From contig NZ_CP157276.1 in the NCBI RefSeq assembly GCF_040024445.1, forward strand, positions 5,394,001 to 5,458,000: a stretch of 64,000 nucleotides of DNA, in the 5' to 3' direction. Under the pieces are notes generated by a model that saw only the letters and a program-made list of their open reading frames with translations, did not search any database and had not been told where the DNA came from. Source of the DNA: Prescottella soli. GTDB lineage: Bacteria > Actinomycetota > Actinomycetes > Mycobacteriales > Mycobacteriaceae. A program made the position numbers and the translations under genes. This document shows positions 43,391-58,300 of this stretch, in pieces (the stretch's first letter is position 1; every line of letters begins with the position of its first letter).

Positions 43391-46300
43391 ATGGAGCTGC
43401 CATTTCGAGTCGAAGGGGCGCCCGGCGCGACGGACGCTGGCGAGAGCCTGCCCGAACTGAGCGGGCCCGACGCGGGGTACTCGGAGCCGATGCCACTCAC
43501 CCCGGCGCAGATGGGTCAGTGGCTCGCTCAGCAGCTCGATCCGGGCGTGCCGATGTCGGTGGCGCATTACGTCGACATCCGGGACGACGGCAACCGGCTC
43601 GATGTCGAAGTGCTCTCGCGGGTCGCATCTCGAGCGGCCCGCGAGTTCGGTTCGGGTCTGATTCGTCTGGTTATGGTGGATTCGCGGCCGCACCAGGTCG
43701 TCGACCCCAGGCTCGATACGGGCACCAGGCAGATCGACCTGCGCGCCGAGGTGGATCCCGAGGCGGCGGCGCACGAGTGGATGCGCAGCGATGTGACCGC
43801 CCCGTTGGATCTGCTGCGCGACCGCCTCTCGGTGTCCGTGATGCTCCGCATCGCCGACGACCGATACTTCTGGTACTCGCGCACCCATCACATCGTGCTC
43901 GACGGTGTCGGCGGCGCGTCGGCGCTCTACCGCATGGCCGACCTCTACAACGCCGAGATGGAGGGACGCGAGTCGCCGCCCAACCAGGCCCACGACCTGC
44001 CGTCCGTGCACGCCGCGGAGGCCGCGTACGCCGACTCCACGCGCTGGGAGGCCGATCGCGCGTACTGGATCGAGCGCACCTCCGGAATGCCCGAGCGGTG
44101 CAGTCTGGCCGAACACTCGGCACCGGCCCGCGCGCTGAGCCGAGACGTCGGCGGCCGGATCGCACACGACACCGCGTCGGCGCTCGAGGCCGCTCAGGAA
44201 CGCTACGGGGCGAGCATCGCCGCGCTGGTCGCCGCGACGATCGCCGCCTACACCGCCCGCCACACGGGCGCCGAGGACATCGTGCTGAGCCTGCCGGTCT
44301 CGTCGCGCACGACGGCGGTGCTGCGGCACTCGGGCGGGACGCTGGCGAACGTCGTGCCGCTGCGGGTGACGGTCGGCATCGGAACGACCGTGTCGGAACT
44401 CGTGGCCGACGTGACGCGCGCCTTGTCCGGCGCGCTGCGGCACCAGCGGTACCGGCACGAGGACCTGCGCCGTGATCGCGGTGACCGCGGAACCGGCCGA
44501 GGGTTCGCGGGCCCGCTGCTGAACTTGATGATGTTCCCCGACGAGCTTCGGCTCGGCACGACGCGCACATCGCTCGAGGTGCTCTCCTCCGGACCCATCG
44601 AGGACCTGCTCGTCAACGTCTACCGCTACGGCCCCTCGGGGACGATCCGACTCGACTTCAAGGCCAATCCGCAGCTGTACGACGACGACACCCTGCACAC
44701 GCACTACGACAGGTTCACGCGGCTGTTGGATGGTGTGCTCACCGCCGATCCGGACACGCCCGTCGGTGAACTGCCGATCGTCGACGACGCCGAACTGGCC
44801 GCGCAACTCGCGGCGTGGAACGTTCCCGCCACCCCGGTCGAGGAGGTGCTGCCGGAACTCGTCGCCCGCCGGGCCACCCTCGCTCCGGACCGGGTTGCGG
44901 TCGTCGCGGACGGCCGCAGGCTGACGTACGCCGAGCTGGTGTCGCGCGCCAATCGCCTTGCCCGGCACCTGATTGCGGCGGGGGTGGGGCCGGAGGCGGC
45001 GGTCGGGGTGGTGTTCGACCGGTCCGAGGATCTGATCGTCGCGCTGCTGGCCGTCCTCACCGCCGGGGGCGGCTACGTCCCCATCGAAGCCGGCACCCCC
45101 GCGCCGCGGCGCGACTATGTCCTGGCCGACGCCGAGGTGTCCTGTCTGGTCACGACCCGGGACTTCGCGGCCGAACTGGACGGTCGCGGCGCCCCGGTCA
45201 TCGTCGTCGACGATCCCGCGACCGGCGCCGCGCTCGCATCGCTGCCGGCGGCACCGGTGCGGGGCGCAGAGCGCCTGCGCCCGCTGCGCCCCGAGCACCT
45301 CGCATACACCGTCTACACGTCCGGATCGACCGGCCGACCCAAGGGCGTGCAGGTGAGTCACCGCAGCGCGGCGGCGCTGCTGGTGAACGCGCACGCGGCG
45401 TTCGGGACAACCGCCCGCGACGTCTGGACGATGTTCCATTCCTTCGCCTTCGACTTCTCGGTGTGGGAGATCTGGGGTGCGCTCACGTCCGGCGGAACTC
45501 TCGTCGTGGTCGACCGTCGGACGGCCCGCGCGCCCGACGCCTTCGCCGCGCTGCTGCGGGACGAACACGTGAGCATCCTCAACCAGACGCCGGCGGCCTT
45601 CCTGCAGCTCTCCGACGCCGAGCAGGCCGACGGGCGACCCCTGACCGAGCTTCGCCGGGTGTTCGTCGGCGGCGACGACTACGACCAGCGGCGGATGGTG
45701 CCGTGGCTCGAACGGCACGCCACCGGCGGGTCGGCTCTGGTCAGTGTCTACGGCATCACCGAGACGACCGTCTTCCTCACCGGTCTCGCGATGGACGTCG
45801 CGTCGGCCGAGGCGCCGGGCAACCTCGTCGGTCGCGGGCTGCCCGGGGTGCGTCTGCGCCTGCTCGATCGCCGGCTGCGACCGGTCCCCGTGGGCGTGGT
45901 CGGCGAGATCTACGCCGGCGGCCCCCAGGTCGCTCGTGGCTACGGCCGACGCGCCGGGCTCACGGCCGCCCGGTTCGTCGCCGATCCGTACGCGAGCGAC
46001 GGCGCCCGGCTGTACCGGTCGGGCGACCTCGCCCGGTGGGACTCCGACGGTCGACTGGTGTTCCTCGGTCGCAGCGACTTCCAGGTCCAGGTGCGCGGAT
46101 TCCGGGTGGAACCCGGCGAGATCGAGTGGGCGCTCGCCCAGTGCCCGGGCGTCGCGCACGCGGTGGTGGTTCCGCATCGGGCGGAGGGCGAGCCGGTGCG
46201 GCTGGCCGCGTACGTGGTGCCGGAACCCGCGGTGGTCCTCGACCCGCACTCGGTGCGAGAGCACGTCGGGGGAGTCCTCGCGCCGTACATGATGCCCGCC

Positions 46301-49300
46301 GCGGTGATGGTGCTCGACCACCTGCCGTTGACCGTCAACGGCAAGGTCGACCGAAAGGCGCTGCCGCAGCCGGACTTCGGGACGTCCACGCGACCGGGGC
46401 GGGCGCCCGCCGGTCCGGTCGAGGAGACGCTCGCGGGCCTGTTCGCGCAGGTTCTCGGCGCGCCGGCGGTGACGGCGGAGGACTCGTTCTTCGCCCTCGG
46501 CGGCGACTCGATCATGGCGATCCAGCTGGTGTCCCGGGCCCGGGAAGCGGGATTGTCGCTGACACCGCACGACGTGTTCGAGCGCCTGTCCGTGTCCGGT
46601 CTGGCGGCGGTGGCCACCGAGGTCGAGGCGCCCGGCGCGGAGCTCGAGGAACTGCCCGGCGGCGGCGTCGGCACGGTTGCGCCGACACCGATCGTGCGGT
46701 GGCTCGTCGAACGGGGCGGCGCCTGGTCGCGGCTCGCGCAGTCGGTCTGCGTCGTGGTGCCGGCCGGGATCGAGTCGGCCCACCTCCTCGGGGCCGTTCA
46801 GGCCGTCCTCGACCACCACGACATGCTCCGGGCCCGATTCCTGCCGGACAGCGGAGGATTCGACGTACCTCCGGAGGGATCGATCGTGGCGGCCGACGTG
46901 CTCGACCGGATCGAGCCGGGCGGCGAGGTCGGTCTGACGGCAGCCCTCGTCGCGGCCCGCGACGACGCCGCGGACCGCCTCGACCCGGCGTCCGGGCGCA
47001 TGGTGCAGGCCGTGTGGTTCGACCGCGGCGCGGACCGCCCGGGCCGGCTCCTGCTGGTCATTCACCACCTGGTGGTCGACGGGGTGTCGTGGCGGATCCT
47101 GTTGCCGGACCTGGCGGCGGCATCGCGGCAGTCGCGGGCCGGGACCGCGCCGCACCTGCCCGCGGTGGGCACGTCGATGCGGACGTGGGCGCACACGCTC
47201 GCCGAGTGGGCCCGCCGCGACGCGCCGGACCGCGCCGCGGAGATCCGCTACTGGCGCGGCGTGCTCGCGGAGGCCGACCCGCTGCTCGGCCGCCGCGCGC
47301 TCGATCCGACCGTCGATCTCGCCGCGACGGTCGCGACCGTGGTCGCCGACCTTCCCGAGGGTGTCAGCGAGGCGATGTCCACGACCGTGCCGGAGACGGT
47401 GCACGGCGGCGTCGACGACGCGGTGCTCGCCGGGCTGGCGATGGGGCTGGCGCGCTGGCGGCGGCGCCGCGGCACCGCGACCTCGTCCTGCCTCTGCACG
47501 CTCGAGGGCCACGGCCGCGAGGAACAGCTGATACCCGGTGCAGACCTGTCGCGCACGATCGGCTGGTTCACCACCACTCATCCTGTCCGGCTCGACCTGG
47601 CCGGCGTCGACCTCGACGCCGCGTTCGCCGGCGGCCCCGCCGCCGAAGAGGCACTCAAACTGGTCAAGGAACAGCTTCGGGAGGCGCCCGACCACGGAAT
47701 CGGTTACGGCGCACTGCGGTACCTCGCAGACGCCGACGCGATCGGTCACCTCGATCACAGACCCGCACCGCAGATCAGCGTCAACTACCTCGGCCGGACG
47801 GCCGTCGCCGCGGACGGCGACCGGGGGGACTGGCTGCCGGTCGCCGAGCTCGGCGACCTGGGGGCGACGGTCGACCCGACCCTGCCCGCGGCCGCCGTAC
47901 TGGACATCAACCTGATCACCGTCGACGCCGAGTCGGGGCCGACGCTGCGCGCGACGTTCGCGTATCCCACGGGCATCCTCGACGCGCGGGACGTCGAGGA
48001 TCTCGCGGAGCTGTGGCGGTCGGCGTGCCGGGCGCTCGCGACCGCGGCGGCGCGGCCCGGCGCGGGCGGTCTGACGCCCTCGGATCTGCCGTTGGTAGCG
48101 CTGGACCAGGAAGCCGTCGAACACGTCGAGGCCGCGTGCCCGGGGCTGTCCGACGTCTGGCCGGTGTCGCCGCTGCAGGCGGGACTGCTGTTCCAGACCG
48201 AGCTGGCCGGCGACGCCGACGACCCGTACCTGGTCCAACTCGTGCTCGACCTGCGTGGTCGTGTCGACGGCGATCACATGCGACGTTCGGTCCAGACGCT
48301 GCTGGATCGGCACGAGATCCTGCGGGTCGCGTTCACGACCGGCCCGGACGGTGATCCGTTGCAGCTGGTTCCGGGCCGGGTCGAACTTCCCTGGGCGGTA
48401 GCGGATCTGCGTGATCCGGCCGAGGCGGACCGCGTGCTGGAGCAGGACCGTGCACGCCGTTTCGACATGGCGACGCCGCCGCTGCTGCGGGCCCTCCTGA
48501 TCCGGACGGCGGAGGACGCGTATCGCCTCGTGCTCACCTACCACCACATTCTTCTCGACGGTTGGTCGGTCCCGCTGATGGTGCGTGAACTGCTCGCGCT
48601 CTACGCGGCCGCGGACCCGCACGAGGTGCCGGTGTCGGCATCGTTCGCGAACTACCTGTCCTGGCTCGGCACGATCGACCGGGCGGGATCCACCGCACGC
48701 TGGGTGGAAGCGCTGGCCGGTGTCGACGAGCCGACCCTGCTCGGACCGCCGGGACACGGTCGCCCGCTGCCGACCGTGCCGCGCGCCGAACGTCTGCTGC
48801 TCACCGAGGCCGAGACCGCACGACTCGACGGTGTCGCGCGCGACCGCGGCGTCACGATGAGCACCATCGTGCGCGTGGCGTGGGCAATCGTGTTGGGGGC
48901 GTGGACCAGACGCGACGACGTGGTGTTCGGTGCGATCGTGTCGGGGCGCCCACCGCAGATCGACGGCATCGAGGACATGGTGGGGCTGTTCATCAATACC
49001 GTCCCCATCCGGGTCACCCTGCACCCCGCCGAGACCCTCGGGGAGCTGCTGGACCGCTGCCACGCCGACCAGGCGGCGCTGCTCGACCACGAACACGTCG
49101 GCCTCGCCGACATCGAACGTGCGACCGGCGCCGCCGCCCTGTTCGACACCATCACGGTCTTCGAGTCGTACCCGGTCGACCGCGGCGGGCTCACCTCGGA
49201 CACCGACATCGCCGGCATGCGGGTCGTGGACGTGGCGGTCCACGACGCGACGCACTACCCGCTGGCGCTCGGGGCCTCGGTGGACGGCGGCCTCGAGATC

Positions 49301-52300
49301 CGGATCGACTACGCGCCCGCGTTGTTCGACGAGAGCGACATCGACGCCGTCGCCGACCGTCTCGAACGCGTGCTGCAGGCCATCGCGTCCGATCCGGACC
49401 GGACGCTGGCGCGACTCCGGTTGCTGTCGGACGCCGACTACTCGCGGCTCGCCCCGGTGCACGGCCGACCCGGACGACGCCACCGCACGCTGCCCGGCAT
49501 CCTGGCCGATGCGGCCCGGATCGACCCGGACGCGCCGGCGGTGACGTGCGGCCCGGCAACCCTCACCTACCGGGACCTCGACACCCGCTCTACGCGGTTG
49601 GCGCGGCGGCTCATCGACGACGGGGTGGGCCCCGAGAGCGTCGTCGCACTGGGCCTGACCCGCTCGCTGGACTTCGTCGAGGCCGTCTGGGCGGTCACCA
49701 AGACCGGGGCGGCGTTCGTGCCCGTCGATCCGACGTATCCGCGGGAGCGGATCGAGCACATGTCGAGCGATGCGGGCGCCCGGGTGGGGCTGACGGTGCG
49801 GCAGTGGCGAGACGGGTTGTCCGACAGCGTGTCCTGGCGCGAGCTCGACTCCGACGAGTACCGCGCCGAACTGGCCAGCCTGTCGGCGCGGCCGATCACC
49901 GACACGGATCGCACGGCGCCGCTGCGGATCGACAATCCCGCCTACCTGATCTACACGTCGGGGTCGACGGGGATACCGAAGGGTGTCGTCCTCACCCACC
50001 GCGGTCTTGCGAACCTCGTTGCGGCGGAACGTGAGAGCCTGGCCGTCACCTCCGAGGCGAGGGTCTCCCAGTTCACCTCGCCGAGCTTCGACGCGTCGGT
50101 GTTCGAACTGCTCATGGCGTTCGGGTCCGGCGCCCACCTGGTGATCGCTCCGCCCGACATCTACGGCGGCGAGGACCTGGCGCGCCAGCTTGCCACCAAG
50201 CGGGAGACGCACGCCTTCTTCACCCCCAGCGTCCTGGGATCGATGCGGCCCGACGGCCTCGACGACCTGCGGTCGCTGGCCGTGGCGGGTGAACCGTGCC
50301 CGCCGGAGCTGGTGGCGCGGTGGGCCGGCGGACGCAGCATGTTCAACGCGTACGGGCCCACCGAGGGCATGATCATGTCCAACATCGCCGGACCGCTGCT
50401 GCCCGACGACCCGGTCACCATCGGCGGGCCCACCCTCGGCTTCGTGGAACTCGTGCTCGACGCACGCCTGCAACCGGTGCCGATCGGGATGCCGGGCGAG
50501 CTGTACCTCGGCGGACCCGCCATCGCACGCGGCTACCACCGCCGTCCGGGACTGACCGCCGAACGGTTCGTCGCGAGTCCGTTCGTCGCGGCGACCGATC
50601 ACCCCACCCGCGAGGACGAGGGCACGCTGCCCGGCGACCGGCTCTACCGGACCGGTGACATCGTGCGGTGGCGCGACGACCTCACACTCGAGTACCTGGG
50701 CCGCAGCGACCTCCAGGTGAAGGTGCGCGGGTTCCGAATCGAGCTGGGCGAGATCGACGCGGTGTTGGCGGACCACCCGGGTGTGGAGTTCGCGGCCACA
50801 CTCGGCCGGACCGCGCCGTCGGGGGAGACCGTGCTCGTCTCGTACGTCCGCCCCGGTGACGACCCGGCCGTCGAGCCCGACGAACTGCTCCGCCACCTCG
50901 CCGACCGCCTTCCGGCGCACATGGTTCCGGCGTTGATCGTGCCGATCGGCGAGGTGCCCCTGACGCCGTCGGGCAAGCTCGATCAGAAGGCGCTGCCGGC
51001 GCCCGACTTCCCGGTCGGCGGCGACGCGGCCGATGCCATCGCATTCACGCCGATCGAGGGGATCGTCGCCGAACACCTGTGTGCCGTGCTGGGCATCGAC
51101 CGGATCGGGCCGGACGACAGCTTCTTCGACCTCGGCGGCAACTCGCTCATGGCCACCCGGGTCACGCGGCGACTCGACGCCGCCCTCGACACCGACATCG
51201 ACGTGCGCGCCATCTTCGAGGCCCCCACCGTCCGCGGGCTCGCCGCGCGGGTGCTGCAGCGCGGCCCCGGCGGCGCGCACCGCCCGGTGCTGCGGGCGTA
51301 CGACCGGCCCGAATCGTTGCCGCTCTCGTCGGCGCAGCTGAGGATGTGGTCGATCAATCAGCTCGACACCGCGTCGCCCGCCTACAACATCGTCATGGCG
51401 GTACGCCTGCGCGGCGACCTCGACGAGCGGGCACTGATCGCCGCGGTCGGCGACGTCGTCGTCCGGCACTCGACGCTGCGCACGATGTACCCGGTGGTCG
51501 ACGGCACCCCCACCCAGCTGATCGTCGATCCCGAGGACATTGCACGCGCCGAGTCGCTGTCGGTGGTGGCCGCGGATCTGCCGGGTCACCTGCTGCGGCT
51601 GGCGGAGACGGGCTTCGACGTGAGCCGCGAGGTGCCGCTGCGGGCACAGCTGCTGCGGCTGGCCGGCTCCGAGCACGTCCTGGCCGTCGTCGCGCATCAC
51701 ATCACCGCCGACGGGTTCTCGATGCAGACGCTCGCTCGGGACGTCATGCGCGCGTACGAATCCCGGCGTCGAGGCCGTGCACCGGAATGGGCGCCGCCGG
51801 CGGTGCAGTACGTCGACTTCACGCTGTGGCAGCGCGAGCTGCTCGGCGACCCCGAGGATCCGGAATCGCTGTACCGCAGGCAGCTGGACTACTGGCGTGA
51901 CGCCCTCGCCGGCATTCCCGACGTCGTCCCGCTGCCGACGGATCGGCCGCGTCCGCCCCGGCAGTCCTTCCGCGGTGCCGCCGTGGGATTCGACATCGAC
52001 GCCGCGACCCACGCGCGGCTCACCGACCTGGCCCGACACGGCAACGCCACGATGTTCATGCTCGCGCACACCGCGCTGGCGGTGCTCGTCGCCAGGCTGT
52101 CGAGTTCCGGCGACATCGTGATCGGGACACCGGTGTCGGGGCGCGGCGAGGCCGGGCTGGACGACGTGGTCGGCATGTTCGTCGGCACCCTCGCACTCCG
52201 GACCCCGGTCGATCCGGGCGCGGGGTTCGCGGACCTGCTGACGGTGGTCCGCGAGGCGGATCTCGCCGCGTTCGCCCGCACCGATCTACCGTTCGAGCGG

Positions 52301-55300
52301 CTCGTCGACGAACTCGCACCCGCCCGGTCGACGTCGTACGCACCGCTGTTCCAGGTGCTCGTCGAGTACCGCACCGACATGTCCGGATACCTGCAGCTCC
52401 CCGGGCTCGAGGTCGAGCCGCTCGACTACGAGCTCCCCGTCTCGAAGTTCGATCTGCAGCTGAGTGTGTCGGAGTCCTTCACGCCGGACGGAGATCCCGG
52501 CGGAATGCACTTCGATCTCACCTACGCCACCGACCTGTGGGACGAGCCGACGGTCGACGGATTCGCAGAACGGTTGCGCCGGATCCTGGATGCCGCCGCC
52601 GCGGACCCGCACGCCCCGGTGGGAGAGATCGGTCTGCTCACCGATGCCGATCGCGCCGCGCTCGAGGCCGGGGACACTGATGCGGGCGCCGCGTCGGAGG
52701 CGACGCTCGCGGACATGTTCGGTCGCGCCGTCGCGGCGTATCCCGACGAGGTCGCGGTCGTCCACGGGACGACGAGGCTGACGTATGCCGAGCTGGCGGC
52801 CCGGTCGAGTCGGCTCGCGCGGGCCCTCGCCGTCCGCGGCGCCGGGCCCGATTCCGTGGTGGCCCTGGCGCTCCCGCGGTCCACCGACATGATCGTCGCG
52901 GTCGTCGCCGCGACTCTCGCCGGCGCCGCGTATCTCCCCGTCGACCTCGGCTCGCCGGGGGAGCGCATCGCGCTGGTGCTCGACGAGGCCTCGCCGGCCT
53001 GCGTGCTCACCACCACGGCCGCCGTCGATGCACTCGGCGCACCCACGGCCCCGGTCGTTCTCCTCGACGATGCGGGGTTCCGCCGCGAGCTGGAGGCGTC
53101 GTCTCCGGACCTGCCGACCGACGCGGATCGCGTGGCGCCCCTGCACCCGGACGACACCGCGTACGTCATCTACACCTCGGGCTCCACCGGACGGCCGAAG
53201 GGCGTGCAGGTCTCGCACCGCAGTGTGGTCTCGCTGCTGGTGAACGCACACACCGTGTTCGACCTCCGTCCCACCGACATATGGACGATCTTCCACTCCT
53301 TCGCCTTCGACGTCTCGGTCTGGGAGGTGTGGGGACCGCTCTCCGACGGTGCCGCGACGGTGATCGTCGATCCGGAGGTTGCGCGATCTCCCGACGACTT
53401 CGTCGACCTGCTGCACCGCGAAGCCGTCACGGTGCTCAATCAGACGCCCGCGTCGTTCTACCAGTTGGTCGGCTCGGACCACGGGACGGAGCTCCCGCTG
53501 CGCTACGTGTTCGTCGGCGGTGAGGAACTCGCGCTCGAGCAGGTCGCCCGCTGGTACGACCGCCGATCGCCGGACGCGGCTCGGGTCGTCGAGATGTACG
53601 GCGTCACCGAGGCCACCGTGATCGACAGCTGCGCCCCGCTGTTCCGCGACACTCTCACCGACACGTTCGCCGGCGGGATCGGCCGGCCCCTGCCCGGGGT
53701 CCACCTACACGTCCTCGACGCGCGCCTGCACGCCGTCCCGGTCGGCGTCGTCGGCGACGTCTACCTGTCCGGTGCGGAGGTCGCCCGCGGATACCTCGGC
53801 CGGGCGGGACTGACGGCGTCCCGGTTCGTCGCCGAGGTCGGCGGGACCGGCCGACGGATGTACCGCACCGGGGACATCGGCCGTCGCGACCCGGACGGAC
53901 GACTGGAATTGCTGGGCCGCAGCGACTTCCAGGTCCAGGTCCGTGGGTTCCGGGTGGAACTCGGGGAGATCGAATCCGCGCTGCTCCGGTGCGACGGGAT
54001 CGAGCAGGCCGTCGTCGTGTCGCACCGCGGTGACCGCGGCGCGGACGAACGGCTGATCGGCTACGCGGTCCCGGCCGACGGGCGCGTCCTCGACCCACTC
54101 CGCATCCGCGACGACGTCGACCGGGTGCTGCCGTCGTACATGGTGCCCGCAGCCGTCGTGATTCTCGACGAACTGCCGGTGACAGTGAACGGCAAGGTGG
54201 ACCGCAAGGCGCTGCCTGAACCGGATTTCGCGGTGTTCGCGGGACGCGGCCGACAGCCGGCCGGTGCGGTCGAGGAGCAGCTCGCCGGGCTGTTCGCCGG
54301 GGTCCTGGGCGTGCCCGCGGTCGCGGCGGACGAATCGTTCTTCGCCCTCGGTGGAGACTCGATCATGGTGATCCAGTTGGTGTCGCGGGCGCGCGACGCC
54401 GGGATCGTCTTCGCGCCGCAGGACGTGTTCGAGCAGCCGACGGTCGAGCGACTCGCCACGGTGGCCGACGCCGCGGAATCGGGCCGTGCGCGTGTGCTCG
54501 ACGAGATCGCGGGTGGCGGAATCGGACCCGTCGAGCCGACCCCGATCGTCCGCTGGCTGGCCGGTCGCCCCGGGGCGTGGGATCGCTTCTCGCAGTCGGT
54601 CACCGTGACGGTTCCCGCGGGGATGTCCGGTGCGCAGTTGATCGCCGCGTTGCAGGCGGTGCTCGATCGGCACGACATGCTGCGGGCCGTGCGGGTCGGC
54701 TCGGGTTCGGGCATGCACCTGGTGGTGCCGGAGCCGGGCACTGTCGATGCGTCCTCGCGCTTGCGTCGCGTCGACTGCTCCCACGTCGGAGACGAGGCCG
54801 ACGTCGACGCGGTGGCGGCGTGGGAGCGGGCGGCGTCGGTGGGGCGGCTGGACCCCGGGGCCGGAGTGATCGTCCAGGTGGCGTGGTGCGACGCCGGTCC
54901 GGAGCGCGCCGGACGGCTCGCGGTGGCGATCCATCACCTCGCGATCGACGGCGTGTCGTGGCGGATCCTGCTCGCCGACCTCGTATCCGCGTGCGAGGGA
55001 GCACGGGGCGGGGAGATGCCGGAACTTCCACGCGTCGGTACGTCGATGCGGACGTGGGCGCACGGACTTCGTGCGGCCGCGCACGATCCGGACACCCTGG
55101 CCGAATTGCCTTGGTGGACGGACACCTTGGTACCCGCCGATCCCGTGCTCGGGGCGCGGCCCTTCGATCCCGACATCGACGTCATTGCCGACCAGGTGGC
55201 GGTTCGTATCCCGGTCGACGTCACGCAGGGACTCCTGGCGCGTCTGCCCGCGGCGTTCCGGGCGACCCCCGCCGACGTGGTCCTGTGTGCGACGGCGATG

Positions 55301-58300
55301 GCGGCGGCACGCTGGGACCGTTGGGGTCAGGGGCGCCCGAGCATCGTGGTGTCCGTGGAGGGACACGGCCGCGAGGAGCAGATCCTTCCCGGCGCCGATC
55401 TGTCCCGCACCGTCGGCTGGTTCACCACCGCGTATCCGGTCCGCGTCGACCTCACCGGCATCGATGTCGACGATGCGTACACCGCCGGGCGGGCCGCCGG
55501 TCGGGCACTCGACGCGGTCAAGGAACAGTGGCGAGCGGTGCCGCGGAACGGCATCGGGTACGGACTGCTGCGCCACCTCGAGCCCGACACCGCCCGCACG
55601 CTCGACGCGTTCGAGGACCCGCAGGTCGCGGTCAACTATCTCGGTCGGCTGTCGGGGGATCGTGCCGCGGGCTGGGCCGTGGGTTCCGGCGGGCCGGACG
55701 CGTTCGTCGAGCGCGAGAGCCAGGGGCCGGTGCCGTGCCCGCTCGCGATCGACGCGTACGTGGAGGATCAGGCGGACGGCCCGAGCCTGTGCGCCGCGAT
55801 CCGGTACGTGCCCGACATCCTCGACGACGATGCGGTCGCGGAGTTCACGGCGCTGTGGCAGCGCGCGGTACACGCCCTCGCCGAACACGTCGCGTCCCCC
55901 GGCAGCGGCGGGCTGACGCCGTCGGACCTGACCTGGGGCACCGTGACCCAGTCGGAGATCGAACGTTGGGAGAGAACACATCCCGGTGTGGTCGACGTGT
56001 GGCCGCTCACACCCCTCCAGGAGGGGCTGCTGTTCCATGCGCTGCTCGCGCAGCAGGACGTCGATGCCTACCACGTGCAGTTGGTCGTCGACCTCGAGGG
56101 AGAGGTGGACGAGAGGCGGTTGGCGGACGCGGCGCAGGCGCTGATGGATCGGCACGAGAGCCTGCGGACCGTCTTCGATCACCGGGACGACGGCACGATC
56201 GTCCAGTTGTCCCTCGAGCACGTTCCCGTCGACTGGTCCACCCTCACTGCGACCGATGACCAGGCCGAGGAACTGATCGCGCGCGACCGCGAGATCCACT
56301 TCGACATGCGCCAGACCCCGCTGATCCGTTTCCTGCTCATCGATCTCGGCGGCAGTCGCCGCCGACTGGTCATCACGAACCATCACGTCGTCCTCGACGG
56401 ATGGTCGATGCCGCTGCTCGTCGCCGACCTCTTCGACCTCTATCTCGCCGGTGGTCGGCCGCTCGACCGCGCGCCGGCCTCGTACCGGGACTACCTCGAG
56501 TGGTTCACCTCGCGGGACACCGTAGCCGCCGAGCGTGCCTGGACGTCGGCGCTGTCCGGACTGTCGGGCCCGACGCTGGTGGCGCCGCACGCCGCCGGAC
56601 GGCAGCTGTCGGCCACGGCGAGCGAGCCGGTGCCCATGGACGATTCCACGGCGGATGCGCTGGGGCGCACCGCCGAGACCGCCGGCGTCACGCTCAACAC
56701 CGTGCTGCAGGCGGCATGGGGAATTCTGCTGGGCCAGATGACGGCCGGTACCGACGTCGTGTTCGGCACCACGATCGCCGGTCGTGCTCCCGCCGTCCGC
56801 GGCATCGAATCGATGGTGGGGCTGTTCATCAACACGGTCCCGGTCCGGGTGCGTCTCGACCCGCGGGAGACCGTCGCCGGCCTGCTGGGCCGGTTGCAGT
56901 CCGAGCGGGCCGCGTTGATGCAGCACGAGTACCTGGGTCTCACCGCGATACAGCAGGCGGCCGGCTTCGGTGGGCTCTTCGACACAGCGATGGTCTTCGA
57001 GTCGTACCCGATGGACATGCAGGCCCTCGCCCGCCTCGCCGAGCGGACCGGATTGCGGGCCACGGCCCTCACCGGGCATGATTCGACCCACTACCCGTTG
57101 TCGCTCAAGGCATTCGAGGACGCCAGCCTGCATCTGGTGCTGCGGTACTCGCCCGATGCGATCGATCAGTCCGTCGTGGCGGACATCGCCCGGCGACTGG
57201 CCCGGATCGTCGAGAGCATCGCGCATCGTCCCACCACACCCGTCGGCCGCATCGACGTCGTGGGCGAGCGGGGGCGCGCGGAACTGATCGAGATCGCGAC
57301 GTCCGATCCGGGACCCGTGCGCACGTGGGCCGAGATCCTCGCGTCGGGGGCGGCGCTCGATCCGGACGCGACCGCGCTGCGGTGGCGCGGCACGGACACG
57401 ACCTACCGCGAACTCGACGAACGGTCGACCCGCCTGGCGCGCGAACTGATCGCGTGGGGTGTCGGTCCGGAGGACTTCGTCCCGGTCGCGATACCGCGTT
57501 CGGCGGACTCGGTCACCGCCACGTGGGCGGTCGTGAAGAGCGGCGCCGCCCCTGTGCCCATCAACCCCAAACTGCCCTCCGGCCGCATCGCGTATATGCT
57601 CGACGACTGCGCCGCCGCGGTCGGGCTGACCGCGACCGCCGACCACGGTCTGCCGGGGGCAGTCGACTGGCTGGCGCTCGACGGGATCGACCTCGACCGC
57701 CGGTCGCCGCGCCCGATCCGGGACAGCGAACGTACCCACCCTCTCCGCGCGACCGACCCGGCCTACCTGATCTACACCTCCGGGTCCACGGGAGCGCCCA
57801 AGGGGGTCATCGTGACCCACGCCGGGCTGCCCCACCTTGCGGCCGCGCAGATCGAGCACCAGGGCGTGACGCCTGAATCGCGTGTGCTGCATGTGTGTTC
57901 GCCGAGCTTCGACGTGTCGATCCTCGAACTCGTGCTGGCGTTCGGGGCGGGCGCGACGCTGGTGGTGGCGCCTCCCGACGTCTACGCCGGTACGGAACTC
58001 GAACAGTTCGCCCGGGACGAACGCGTCACCCACCTGCTCGTCACCCCCGCGGTGTGCGGCACCCTCGACCCGAGGTCGCTGCCCGACGTCGAGGTCGCCG
58101 AGATCGGCGGTGAACTGTTCGGAGCGGAGTTGGTGGACGAATGGGCGCACCGCACGCGTCTGCTCAACGCGTACGGGCCGACCGAGTGCACGGTGTGCGT
58201 GACCACCAGCGGCGCACTCGAATCCGGTGCACCGATCACGATGGGTGGGCCGGTCGCCCGGTCCGGCGTCGGCGTCGTCGTGCTCGACTGCTGGCTGCGT

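Noticed and set aside
43196-52069. A 2957-codon open frame on the minus strand opposite the NRPS gene
   Set aside because: It is the antisense shadow of GC-biased coding: low complexity, rich in Arg/Gly/His/Val, no domains, and fully opposite a gene with clear modules.
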